Shown in pieces: positions 11,435 through 20,712 of a stretch of DNA of 57,003 nt (position 1 is the stretch's first letter; each line of letters begins with the position of its first letter). Source of the DNA: Gnetum montanum (lineage: Eukaryota > Streptophyta > Gnetopsida > Gnetales > Gnetaceae); assembly GCA_015680685.1 (NCBI GenBank), contig MNCI01004510.1:4338-61340 (forward strand). Direction: 5' to 3'. Under the pieces are notes generated by a model. The model saw nothing but the letters and a program-made list of their open reading frames with translations, made no database searches and was not told the origin of the DNA. Both the position numbers and the translations under genes were made by a program.

Positions 11435-12260
11435 CTACAACTGAAGAGGTAAAATCAATTTAGATCCATAAACAAGACTATAAGGTGTCTTACCTATTTC
11501 TATCCTGCATATTGTTCTGTAGGCCCAGAGCACATAGAGGATTTGCTCATGCCATTTCCTCTTGCTATTGCTAAGCATTTTCTTGAGCAAGTTGATGATG
11601 GACTTGTTTGTAGCTTCTACTTGTCCATTTGCCTGCAGGTAGTATGGCAAGGAAAATGACTGCCTGATGCCAAGATTGTTGTAGAATGTTTTGTTTTCCA
11701 CACTACTGAATTGTGGCCTATTATTGGTCACAATAGTCATGGGAAGCCCAAACCTTGTCACGATGTTGTCTAAGATGAAGTGGCAAATCTACTGAGATGT
11801 ACTCTTCCTTAGGGAAATAGCTTCCACCCACTTTGTAAAATACTCAGTGTTGGTGACGATGAAGCTATGCCTTGCGCAAGACTTAGGCATGATAGGTCCT
11901 ATGATGTCCCCATCACTAGAAAGGCCATGTAATCTAAGTTGGATGCAACTCTGTAGGAGAAACATGTATAAGATTTGTATATCTTTGGCACGTATCACAA
12001 GCCTTAACTTTGGCTAGATAATCATGCTCCATGTGAGGCCAATAGTACCCTGGGCATCTAATTTTTGCAACCATGGTCCTAGGTGGTATGTGTCCACCAC
12101 ACAGTCCATCGTGTACTTCATTAATAACCTTTTGTGCTTGTTCCTCATTTACGCATGCTAGCAATATCCCATCATAAGAGTGTTTGCACAGGGCATTGTC
12201 TCCCATAAGCACATATTGCCAAGCATGCTCATGGATCACATCTCTCTGGGAAGATGTCAA
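11435..12260 (-). pseudogene. Integrase of the Tat element
   Basis: The minus strand encodes the zinc-binding module near 12000-12150 with H, H and CDTC all present (HDGLCGGH then ACDTCQRY), followed by the catalytic core. The first acid is kept in GDIIGP, the second is D to N (VTNNRPQF), and the glutamate is kept in ANGQVEATN. The core is split over frames by at least one frameshift near 11950. The changed second acid means the enzyme could not act even if read through. Confidence 0.85.
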
Positions 12261-12533
12261 TCTACTTGGGGGTTTTCCATGTTGCAGATAGGTTTTAATG
12301 TTTTCATACCACTCCTAGGTGTTCGCAGTGTTAACAGAGGCTACATGTACTACCTGAGTCATAGGCTCCGTACACTCGGTAATCGAAGCTGAAAAATTTA
12401 CGAACAGGTGTGATGACATGTTTAACACTAGGGTGGCTAGGGCATCTGCTATAGTGTTTTCATTGTGCAGCATGTGTTGAACGTCCATTATTGAAAATGT
12501 TTTGAGCAGGCTTTTCGCTAGGTCACAATAGGG

Positions 12534-12956
12534 CTACAAGTGTGTAGCCTTGTAGGCATAGACCTTGGTGATTTGATTCACAACATGTTGTGAATCTCCG
12601 CAAATTGCTAGGTGTTGTATGCTTAATGCTTGGGCTACTAAGAGGCCCTTGAGTAACCCTTCATACTCTGCCATTTTGTTTGTACAAGGGAACATAAAAT
12701 GATAAGAAAAAGGTTGCATTTCCCCAGAGGGAAATGTAATGAAAGTAGTTGCAATACCCCCTTGTGTAGTCGAGGCATCGATGAAATGCAAAGTAGCTTC
12801 AAGATGTGACAGGACGACATTGATAATGCTGACATGCTCGTCAGAGAATTTGGAATCTATGATTGCTTGGTTGTCATTGGGTAAGGTCATAAGTTGTGTA
12901 GTTATAACTTGACCCTTCATCGATGATTGGATCACATAATGTAAGTGGAATTTCAC
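12534..12956 (-). pseudogene. Archaeal-type second RNase H of the Tat element
   Basis: This 140-codon open frame holds FIDAST, NKMAEYEGLLKGL and ICGDSQHVVNQI, the D, E and D positions of an RNase H active site. This extra domain between the ordinary RNase H and integrase is a hallmark of the Tat lineage. It is one of the longest uninterrupted retroelement frames in the window. Its neighbours are broken, so I treat it as part of a dead polyprotein. Confidence 0.85.
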
Positions 12957-14325
12957 TGTTATGACTTTCCACCAGGCTATCCTACTGCTTTCATACAGGT
13001 TATTTGTGATAGCCTAGAGTACATTGCTCTTGCAAATAATGTTAACTTTACTATGAAATAGGTAATGCCTCCACTTCTTTAATGCAAACACTAAAGCAAG
13101 GTAGTTTCTCTCCACCTCATTGTTTCTTGCCTCATATGTTATCAATGCATGACTTAGGTAGTACATTAGAATTTCAAAGCCGTCATCTCATCTCTGACAT
13201 AAGAGTACTGCAATAGATGTGCTTGATATGGCAAGGTAGATGAAGAAAGGCTTATCCCTCTATGGTGGGTAAATAGTTTGGAGGTGTAAAAGCTTTTCCT
13301 TCAGATCATCAAAGGCTTGTTGGCATTGTAGCATCCATTCAAAGTTGACCCCCTTCTTCAGTAGATGTTGCATGGGTTGTAACTTATCAATCAACTTTAC
13401 TATAAACCTTTTGATGAACTGTACTATACCTTGTAACCTACACAGTTCCTTAAGATTTGTAGGTGGCCCCAGGGTAATGATGGCCTTGACTTTGTCAGGG
13501 TTCAGTATTCTAGCCTCTGATACTACAAACCCTAACATGCATCCAGTTCTCACCTTGAATAGATATTTTTTTGGGTTAATGTGTAAATTTTGCATCTAGA
13601 AATGCTTGAGGAATACACCTAGATCATTTGGATGATTAGCGGCTTCTTTAGATTTCACCGCTATGTCATCCACGTAGTCATTCAGTATTTCTAAGATGTA
13701 GTTGCTAAAGATGTATGTCATGGCTCGCTGGTAGGTTACTCTGGCATTTTTGAGCCCAAAGGGTATCATAGTATAATAGAAATTCCCCCATGGGGTCATG
13801 AAGGTTGTTGTTAACTAATGCTCTAGGTTGATGGGAATTTGGTTGTTGCCGGAGAAATTGTCCATGAAGGATAACAGAGCATGACCAGTTGTAGTGTCAA
13901 TGAGTTTATCAATACTCAGTAGTGGGAAGTCATCCTTGCTCGTGGCTTTGTTCAAATCCAATAAGTCTATAAAAATACATATCCCTCCCATTTTCTTAGA
14001 AACCACAACAATGTTTGACACCCATTCTAAGTAATCAACTGCCTGGACGAAACCAACCTGATATAGCTTGGTGATTTCATGTAGTACGGCTAGTGAAATC
14101 TCTAGTTTAACCTTAGAGCCATCTGCTTAACTGCTTTCATCTGTGGATCTAAGATAATGTTGTGTTGTATAAGCCTTGGGTTTCAACCCAACATGTTGTT
14201 GTAAGACCACATGAATACTTTGATGTTCTTCTTTAATACCCTAGCTACATCTTTGTGCATCTGTGAATCTAGGAGGGAGATAATTTTTAATGTTTTTATC
14301 TCCACCCTTGATGTGGTCACAAGCA
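12957..14325 (-). pseudogene. Reverse transcriptase and RNase H of the Tat element
   Basis: Read on the minus strand: a pre-RT segment (HKDVARVLKKNIKVF, about 14220-14265), the palm block FIDLLDLNKATSKDDFPL near 13950, FSGNNQIPI near 13830, then MIPFGLKNA and the catalytic YVDD at 13665-13676. The connection region CRLQGIVQFIKRFI follows near 13420 and the ordinary RNase H down to about 12960. The frame is broken by several stops and frame changes. The upstream gag-protease part is missing beyond 14325. Confidence 0.85.
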
Positions 14326-14960
14326 ACCCTAGGTGATTCCACCAATAGCAGCAAGGATATTATCCAAGTGGAACATCCCCGAAACCATATGAATACTTCC
14401 AACAGTGGAAGCACCCACAAGCATGGGGGATGCCACCTCCAAGGAAGCAGTACCCTTACAAGCAGTCAAATCCTTATGGGTACTATGTTTAGCAACCAGT
14501 CTCTCCAAGAGATTCTTCCAGTTATGTGACCTTTCCTAGTTACTACCATCCCCTTGAATATTTTCGACATCCATCTCCATCACCCATGGGGACAAATCCA
14601 CATCTCTTCTACCCTTTGTTACCTTCTTTTTCCACTCCTCCACATCATCCCACTCAGTTTCTACTTGCTCCATCAATGCAGGAAGAAATACCACCATAGC
14701 CACAGCTAAGAAACGCTACAAGGGCTGTTAACATACAACCGGCACCTCTGTCGAGTGAACTGGAACCAAAGAAATGTAAATGTCCTTTTTTCCAGCCCAA
14801 TAATTTGAACACACCCTTACCTATGCCTGTGTCTAGTGCCTTCAAACCTACCAACACCTCCAACATCATACTGCCTGAGCAGTCCTCTGCTCTACTGCAC
14901 TCCAACGTCCAGACGGTCATGCTCACACATGTCATGACTAACTAGATAAAAGAAGGTTTT
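14326..14960 (+). pseudogene. gag: Gag tail of copy 1, Tyr/Pro/Gln-rich
   Basis: This is the low-complexity linker between the nucleocapsid and the protease. One frame reads FQQWKHPQAWGMPPP, then YPYKQSNPYGYYV, rich in Y, P and Q. A TAG falls within the Q-rich part (about 14490), as in copy 2, where more of the glutamine codons have become stops. In the frame used here the segment then runs to the protease at about 14990. Function unknown; low-complexity gag tails often mediate assembly. Confidence 0.7.
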
Positions 14961-14984
14961 CTTCCCTAAAAATTAACATATTTG

Positions 14985-15640
14985 GGAAGCCCCCTAATCT
15001 ATCTTCAGGTGGCTAGGAACGAGTCATGCAAAGCTCTTTTAGACTTAGGGTCATGGGTTAATTTGATCTCTCATGATATGTACAAGAACTGGAATATGCC
15101 CCCACTAAAGAACAGCAACATCCAGATCGAGCTAGTAGACTAGTCCATCACAATTCCCTTGGGTTTGGTGGAGGACATTGTGACCACCGTTTGCAGGTGG
15201 TCCTATCCTGCTGATTTCATAGTCATCTGTGTAGAGAACTGTAAGGGGAACTTCCCAATCGTCATGGGAAGAGCCTAGCTAAGCATGGTGGATGCATGAC
15301 TAGGACTCCGAGATCTATCCCTAGAAATTTCAAAGGAAAATCCTTTCAGGAAGATCGAGAAGAAAAGAGTTCCATGCATCGCGTACAATGACTCAGGGTG
15401 CAACTGTGTGTAGTAGTTATGGTCCACTAAGCAAATATCCATTCAAGCTTGTAGTTAGTGTACCAAGGAATCACCTATTCAACAGTGCATGTATGTAGTA
15501 GCCACTAACCAAGAGGGCACCTAGTGGCTGACAACTGATCCTAATAGCAACACATTGTGCATGGAACTGTCTGAGGGGCTAGTACAAGCCTATGTTGATA
15601 ACATGGATAAGATGAAGGAGATTCATCAATAGATCTCCAC
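14985..15640 (+). pseudogene. Retropepsin-like protease domain of copy 1
   Basis: The segment aligns with the intact-looking protease of copy 2. The active site reads LLDLG here instead of LLDSG (TCA to TTA). TAG replaces a Gln codon at 15141-15143 and a Trp codon at 15276-15278 relative to copies 2 and 0. After the protease, a conserved acidic stretch (EIPESF-like) leads to RT. Confidence 0.8.
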
Positions 15641-16800
15641 TATTGATGACCAAGATGATTGGGGAACACTACAAATCCCTGAGAGCTTCGAACAAGAGCC
15701 CCTGGAGCTAAATTCTTTACCGGCTCACTTGGAATATGCATTGTTGCAAAATGGAAAGCTGGTAATTATCAATGTTGCCCTTGCTCTTAAACAGAAAAAG
15801 AAGTTGCTGGTGATGGTAAATAAATGGGTTTCTGCATTTGCATGGTCATATCTTGAGTTGACTGGAGTTGATCACAGGGTCTGCTAGCACCGGATCTATC
15901 TTGACCCTTCCATGAAGCCATGACGACAACCATAAAGACGGTTGAATCCCAAATTGAAGCAAATTGTAAAAGATGAAATTGAGCAGTTTCTTAAGGTGGG
16001 ATTCATCTATTCTATTATCGATAGTAAATGGATTAGCCCACTCATTATCATACCCAAGAAAGGTTGCTACTGGAGGATCTGTATTGGTTTTCAATTGCTC
16101 AATATCGTGACCTTCAAGGACAACTTCCTGCTCCCATTTGTGGACTAGGTGTTGGGCACCATCGCAGGACATCGATACTACAATTTTTTGGATGGTTATG
16201 GTGGTTATACCAAATCTAGATAGCACCATAGGACCAGGCCAAAACAATGTTTACAAGTCCATGGGGGATGTTTTCATATAAGAAGATGCCCTTTGGCATA
16301 TGCAATGCACCTACGACGTTCCAACGCCTTGTCCTAAGCATCTTCCAGCAAAAAATCGGCAATGGTGTAGAAGTATTCATGGATGACTTCTCCACCTATG
16401 GGGCTACGTTTGAGCAAGCATGGACCATTTAGAGTAGGTTCTAAAGAGGTCTGTAGACACCAATCTATGGCTCAATTGGCAAAAGAGCCATTTGATGGTC
16501 TAAGAGAGCATTGTGCTAGGGCATTGCATCTCATCAACAAGGATCAGTGTAGACCCTCAAAAGATCAGGGTTATCCAAGGAATTACCCATCAACAAAGTA
16601 CCATCAAATATGTATGATCATTCTTTGGACACACTAGTTACTACTGGTGTTTCATTGAGCACTTCTCAAAGATTTCCTGGCCATTGGTAGAACTTACAAA
16701 GAAGGATGCTCTATTCATCTAGACCAAGGAATGTGAGTCTGCATTTCAAAAGCTAAAATAGAAAGTCATAGAAGCTCTGGTTCTATGGGCACTTGATTGG
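15640..16800 (+). pseudogene. Reverse transcriptase domain of copy 1
   Basis: LNPKLKQIVKDEIEQFLKVGF starts the domain at 15945 after a PR-RT linker (WSYLELTGVDH). SKWISPLIIIPKKG lies at 16025-16065, FLDGYGGY at 16180, MFSYKKMPFGICNAPTTFQ near 16265-16325 and the catalytic FMDDFS at about 16377-16395. The connection (YYWCFIEHFSKISWPL) ends about 16690. At least two frame changes and several stops break it. Confidence 0.85.
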
Positions 16801-16805
16801 TCCAG

Positions 16806-17175
16806 ACACTTTGACATTATGAAAGATGCCTCCAACTATGCCTTGGGAGTCATGCTTACACAGTGTGATGACCAGAAACATTTGTATTATATCCACTGTG
16901 CAAGCCGTAGCATTGTGTATGCACAACTGAACTATACCACCACTGAGAAGGAATTGATGATTGTGGTGTTCACCTTTGATAAATTCCAGCATTATGTGCT
17001 TGGATACAAGATGTTTGTGCACACAGATCATAGTGCTATCTAGTTTCTGAAGAACAAACCAATGGTGAGCCCCTACATAATTCGATGGCTGGTGATTCTT
17101 CAGTAGCTTGATCTTACTATGGTAGATCGAAAGGGGACTAAGAATGTGGTTTCTAACCACTTGTCTTAGTTTCAA
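16806..17175 (+). pseudogene. RNase H domain of copy 1
   Basis: FDIMKDASNYALGVML begins at about 16810, followed by NYTTTEKELMIVVFTFDKFQ and VHTDHSAI, the usual gypsy RNase H motifs with the first acid (D of KDAS), the E of EKE and the D of HTDH all present. A TAG stop follows HTDHSAI at 17041. Together with RT it would have made and freed the first-strand DNA. Confidence 0.85.
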
Positions 17176-17349
17176 TGGGATGACATAGAAGAGGATGAGC
17201 CCTTATCTAACCAGTTTCTAGATGAACTCCTCTTCACAGGTACCATTGATCCTCAAGCACCCAAGGGATCCCCTTGGCTTAACCGCATCTTCATCTACCA
17301 TACAACCTAGGAGCTACCAAAGGAGTGGAACCATTGGTAGAAATAACAG

Positions 17350-18490
17350 TTTCTCAATAATACCAAGCATTTCATGGAAATTGATGGCCACCTCTGCAAG
17401 GTGTGCGTAGATGGCTTGGTTCGATGGTGTGTCCTTGATGATGATACACTGCGCATCATCCAAGATGCTCATGAGGGCCCTTGTGGGGGCCACTATGCTG
17501 GACACTGAATGAGCATTAAAATCCTACTTGCAGGGTATTACTGGCCTACACTTTTCAAAGATGCACAATGGCTCACCCACTCCTATGAACGATGCCAAAG
17601 AGATGGTGGGATGACAGCACAGTTGGAGGGACCTCAACAATGGATCTAGCCATTGAAGCCCTTCAACATCTGGGGTATTGACTTCATGGGGCCCATCACC
17701 CCCTTGTCAAATGAAAAGGCATACATCATCGTGATAGTGGACTATTGTACAAAGTGAAAAAAAATAGCTTTCATTGACTGTTCTTCAAACATAGCCGTAG
17801 GATTTTTCCAACAACAAATCATTACTAGGTTTGGAGTGCCACGTGCACTCATTTCTAACAATGGGACTCACTTCACAGGTGTCACTTTTCAAAAACTCAT
17901 GCAATGCTTAGGGGTAACACATAAATTCACAACACCCTATCACCCCCAAGCCAACAGGCAGGCCAAAGTCACCAATAGGAAGATCACCAAGATCCTTGCC
18001 CAAACCATTAGAAAGTACAAGAGGGATTGGAGTACTAAGCTCAACAATGTCCTATGGACCTATCGCTCCACTTGGAAACTTCTTACAACGTACTCCCCCT
18101 ATGAGTTAGTGTACAAAACGTTGCCAATACATCTAATCCAAGCATAACTTTGGATACTATCCATAGCCAGTGACCTCAACCTTGACCTACCACTAGCACA
18201 ATGTGAACGATTAATCAATTTAAGTGTGCTAGATGAGAATCGATTAGTGGCCCTATTTTCAAATGAAACCCACAAGGCCTATAACAAGAAACTACATGAT
18301 CTTAGGATTCGGAAGGTTACATTTCAATGTGGAGATAAGGTATTCTATTGGAACCCCTCACATGTATCCCAACTGACGAAGTTTTAGACACTATTGCAGG
18401 GACCTTATATTGTCTCTGAAACCTTCCCATCCAGGGTCTTTCTCATCCACAAACCTAGGGATCCCACCAGAACACAATTAGCCAACTGCC
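17350..18490 (+). pseudogene. Integrase of copy 1
   Basis: The zinc-binding region at 17458-17600 (HEGPCGGHYAGH ... SYERCQR) has lost the first cysteine of the CxxC pair. The core has GIDFMGP (acid kept), SNNGTHF (D to N) and ANRQAKVTN where the usual GQAEVTN glutamate is K, so two of three catalytic acids are gone. A 103-codon open stretch covers 17836-18147. The C-terminal domain follows to about 18480 (FQCGDKVFYWNPS). Known role: inserting the element's DNA into chromosomes. Confidence 0.85.
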
Positions 18491-20259
18491 AATAACTAAA
18501 ACCTTTTCATGAGCTCCACACAACCAATGCCACCACCTCATCATCAACTGATCGTCCATGCTCCATTTTTCGCATCTCCTCCTTTCCACCCAGTCGTGCG
18601 AGAGACCATCATCCCTACTGATCCATTTCCCTACACCCCTTACCATTTTGTCATTTTTTGTTTTACACATTTTTATTTTATCTTTTTATAATTTTTTTTT
18701 ACACTTTTTTATTTTCCACTTCTATGTTTTCCACCTTTTTGTTTTACACCTTTTTTTGTTTGTTGTATTGCTTTATACTTTTTTCTATTTTACACTTATT
18801 TTTTTTCACCATTGTTCATACATTTGTAAGTTCTTTGTCCCTTTTTTCTTTCTTTACTTATTTTTTTCATTTCTCTATGAATGTTTTAATTTTTCACGTA
18901 ATTACTAATATGTCATCTTGTTATCTTCAGACGTTTGGCATGGTCGGTTGTCATTACGATGGGTACTGTAATAGTCTTTCTCATTATCTAGCTCCCACCA
19001 TTATATGGTTGTACTTGGATTTTACATTCATTTTCACTTCATAAATGTGGCAATGAGTCCATGTCATTGACCTATTCACCATTTCATGGTTTTCCTTTTT
19101 CCACAAACATGCAACCCCTTCACTTAAAAAAATTTTGATCAATGTGTGACTTGTGTAGTTCCCAGAATGAGGGATGACCCAATGGTTTAAATGGGGTGTG
19201 ACTTCAAGGGGAATGCTTTATTCATTATTCTATTCTATTCCCTAGGTTGCTGGTGTGTCCTTATGGATCTCCTACCACTCCAAGTCTCTCTCCATGGAAG
19301 CTTTTGGGCAGTTCGACCCTGCATGGTGTCATGCTCACAACAAAAAGAAATAGAGAAGATGAGAATTCAGAGCACACCCCTTGGTTGAATGCATGCAAAT
19401 AGGCATGGGTCTTCACATGGTGTGGTTCGCATGAAAAAGAATAACGAGAAAAAAAAATGAATCACTATGGTAATTCAAAGAACACCCCTTAAACCGCCTC
19501 TAATGGATCATACGCATTCGTTATGGGCCTTCCTTGGTCCCCTCTAACTTCATCCCATTTCACTTCCTTCTTCTCACATTTACTAGAGTGGTGGTTGTCT
19601 ATGGGGTCATTCTTGCTTCCTTTGGGATGGTCAGGACTTCGTCTATCGCTGCGATGTCACTGACTACATATGGTTTTGTGTCTGACCTCAGGCAAGGTTC
19701 TACCAGATCACTTAACCATGCTTTCACATGGGGTTTCATGTGACCGACACTCGAAATGTGCATTCTCTCCTCTCCCTCTATTCCCGCTTCTATACATACT
19801 CACCTCGCTGCCCTTTTTATGTTTTGTGTATTCGTCATGTTTTTTGTAGGTCTCTCATGCCTTGGCAGGTTCTCTTGGTTTGGATTCTTCACTGGTCAAC
19901 ACCAATTCTTGGCACCCGGGCGCACACATCCTAGTGTTGAGGGTATGTAGGGGCTACAAAGGCTATTTCCTGCTATGGGGAGGATCCACCTACATATTTC
20001 TGGTTCTGCTTGTTAAGCCTTCCATCCTTTGGATTTCTTGGTTGATTGTTTTCCATGTCCCATCATTCAATTTCATCCTCATGGAGTTCTTTTTGTGTCC
20101 CATTCTCCAATTTTGTCTCTTTTTTGTGCTCCATTATCTTCCTTATGTCCTCAGCCATGATCGGGCCTTTTCTGCATTTCAACTTCCTAAATTTGGGTTT
20201 TCAAATTCATCATTTTGGGTGTTTTATGGGTTGGTAAACACTGGTCCATAGGTGAATAG
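18491..20259 (+). other. Post-integrase spacer of copy 1
   Basis: About 1.8 kb between integrase and the internal promoter of ORF3, shared with copy 2 at 46390-47990. It contains a T-rich tract (18640-18900), a near-duplication at about 19315-19500, and several short open stretches that are not conserved in frame between the two copies. I therefore do not call genes here. An env-like gene would be expected at this place in some Athila elements, but the hydrophobic open frames only reflect T-rich DNA. Confidence 0.6.
19315..19500 (+). repeat. Imperfect direct repeat of about 110 bp, shared with copy 2
   Basis: The motif ATTCAGAGCACACCCCTT (19364) recurs as ATTCAAAGAACACCCCTT (19472), each preceded by a TGGTGT...AAAAAGAA block. 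Copy 2 has the same pair at about 47112 and 47215 (ATTCAAAGCACACCCCTT both times) with similar spacing, so the duplication predates the separation of the copies. Confidence 0.65.
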
Positions 20260-20353
20260 TGCTACATATACAGGGCCCCATATACATAGTCCTTGTGTAT
20301 ACACAACAATGTATACGTAGCCTCGTCGACATAGCGCCGAACCCGTATATATA
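20260..20353 (+). promoter_or_regulatory. Internal LTR-like promoter of ORF3, copy 1
   Basis: ACATATACAGGGC at 20269 and GTAGCCTCGTCGACATAGC near 20317-20336 match motifs in U3 of the same copy's 3' LTR (ACATATACAGGGC at 23839, GTAGCCTC at 23889-23914). A TATA box (TATATATA) follows at 20346-20353. In the LTR, such motifs also lie just upstream of a TATA box. I infer a second, U3-like promoter for ORF3; transcription is not shown. Confidence 0.6.
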
Positions 20354-20498
20354 CCCTGCCGCACTTCTTCATTTTTCATCATTTGGAGTTCAAATTGAGG
20401 GGATTTTTTTTGTTTTTTCTACCTAATCCTTCGCAACACATCTACATTCTATCGCATGTCTGCATCCACCTGTCCTTGCCCTTTTTACGCAACCGGAG

Positions 20499-20712
20499 GT
20501 ATGCTCTTAGTCGTGGGGGGTGGTGCCTTTGTGTAATTAATTAATTAGTTTTTTAATTATGAAAACTTTGGCCCTAACCGCCAACTCAACACTCCGGGAA
20601 ACTTAATAGTGTTCCTATGCCATTAACATAACTTGGTCAACCTAAGAAAGTATATACGAACCAACTTAAATTACTTATGAATGGTCTAATGGGCGGTTAT
20701 GTTTGATTGCAG
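20499..20712 (+). other. Predicted 5'-leader intron of ORF3, copy 1
   Basis: The donor CCGGAG/GTATGCTC and the acceptor TTTGATTGCAG/ATGGCACCC are both near plant consensus. The intron is 214 bp, AT-rich toward its end, and abuts the ATG of ORF3. Copy 2 has the same donor and acceptor at 48241-48472. The exon between the TATA box and the donor is about 145 bp. Confidence 0.6.

Larger units (their letters stand above)
7345..14325 (-). mobile_element. Tat-lineage Ty3/gypsy element, minus strand, 5' side missing
   Basis: Reading on the minus strand from 14325: RT, RNase H, a second archaeal-type RNase H, integrase, a 3' untranslated region with a minisatellite, a polypurine tract and a 3' LTR ending at 7345. 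The extra RNase H and tandem repeats between pol and the 3' LTR are both known traits of the Tat lineage. Gag, protease and the 5' LTR are absent because Athila-like copy 1 starts at 14326. The left end abuts copy 0 integrase, as if this element had inserted into copy 0. Confidence 0.85.

Noticed and set aside
15846-16247. 133-codon minus-strand open frame
   Set aside because: Antisense to the conserved RT of copy 1.
18558-19044. Overlapping open frames rich in Phe/Tyr/Leu, looking like membrane proteins (possible env)
   Set aside because: They come from a T-rich tract that gives hydrophobic residues in several frames, and copy 2 does not keep the frame.
19862-20251. 129-codon open frame with hydrophobic stretches
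   Set aside because: The corresponding part of copy 2 has different frames and no shared protein, so it is probably non-coding spacer.
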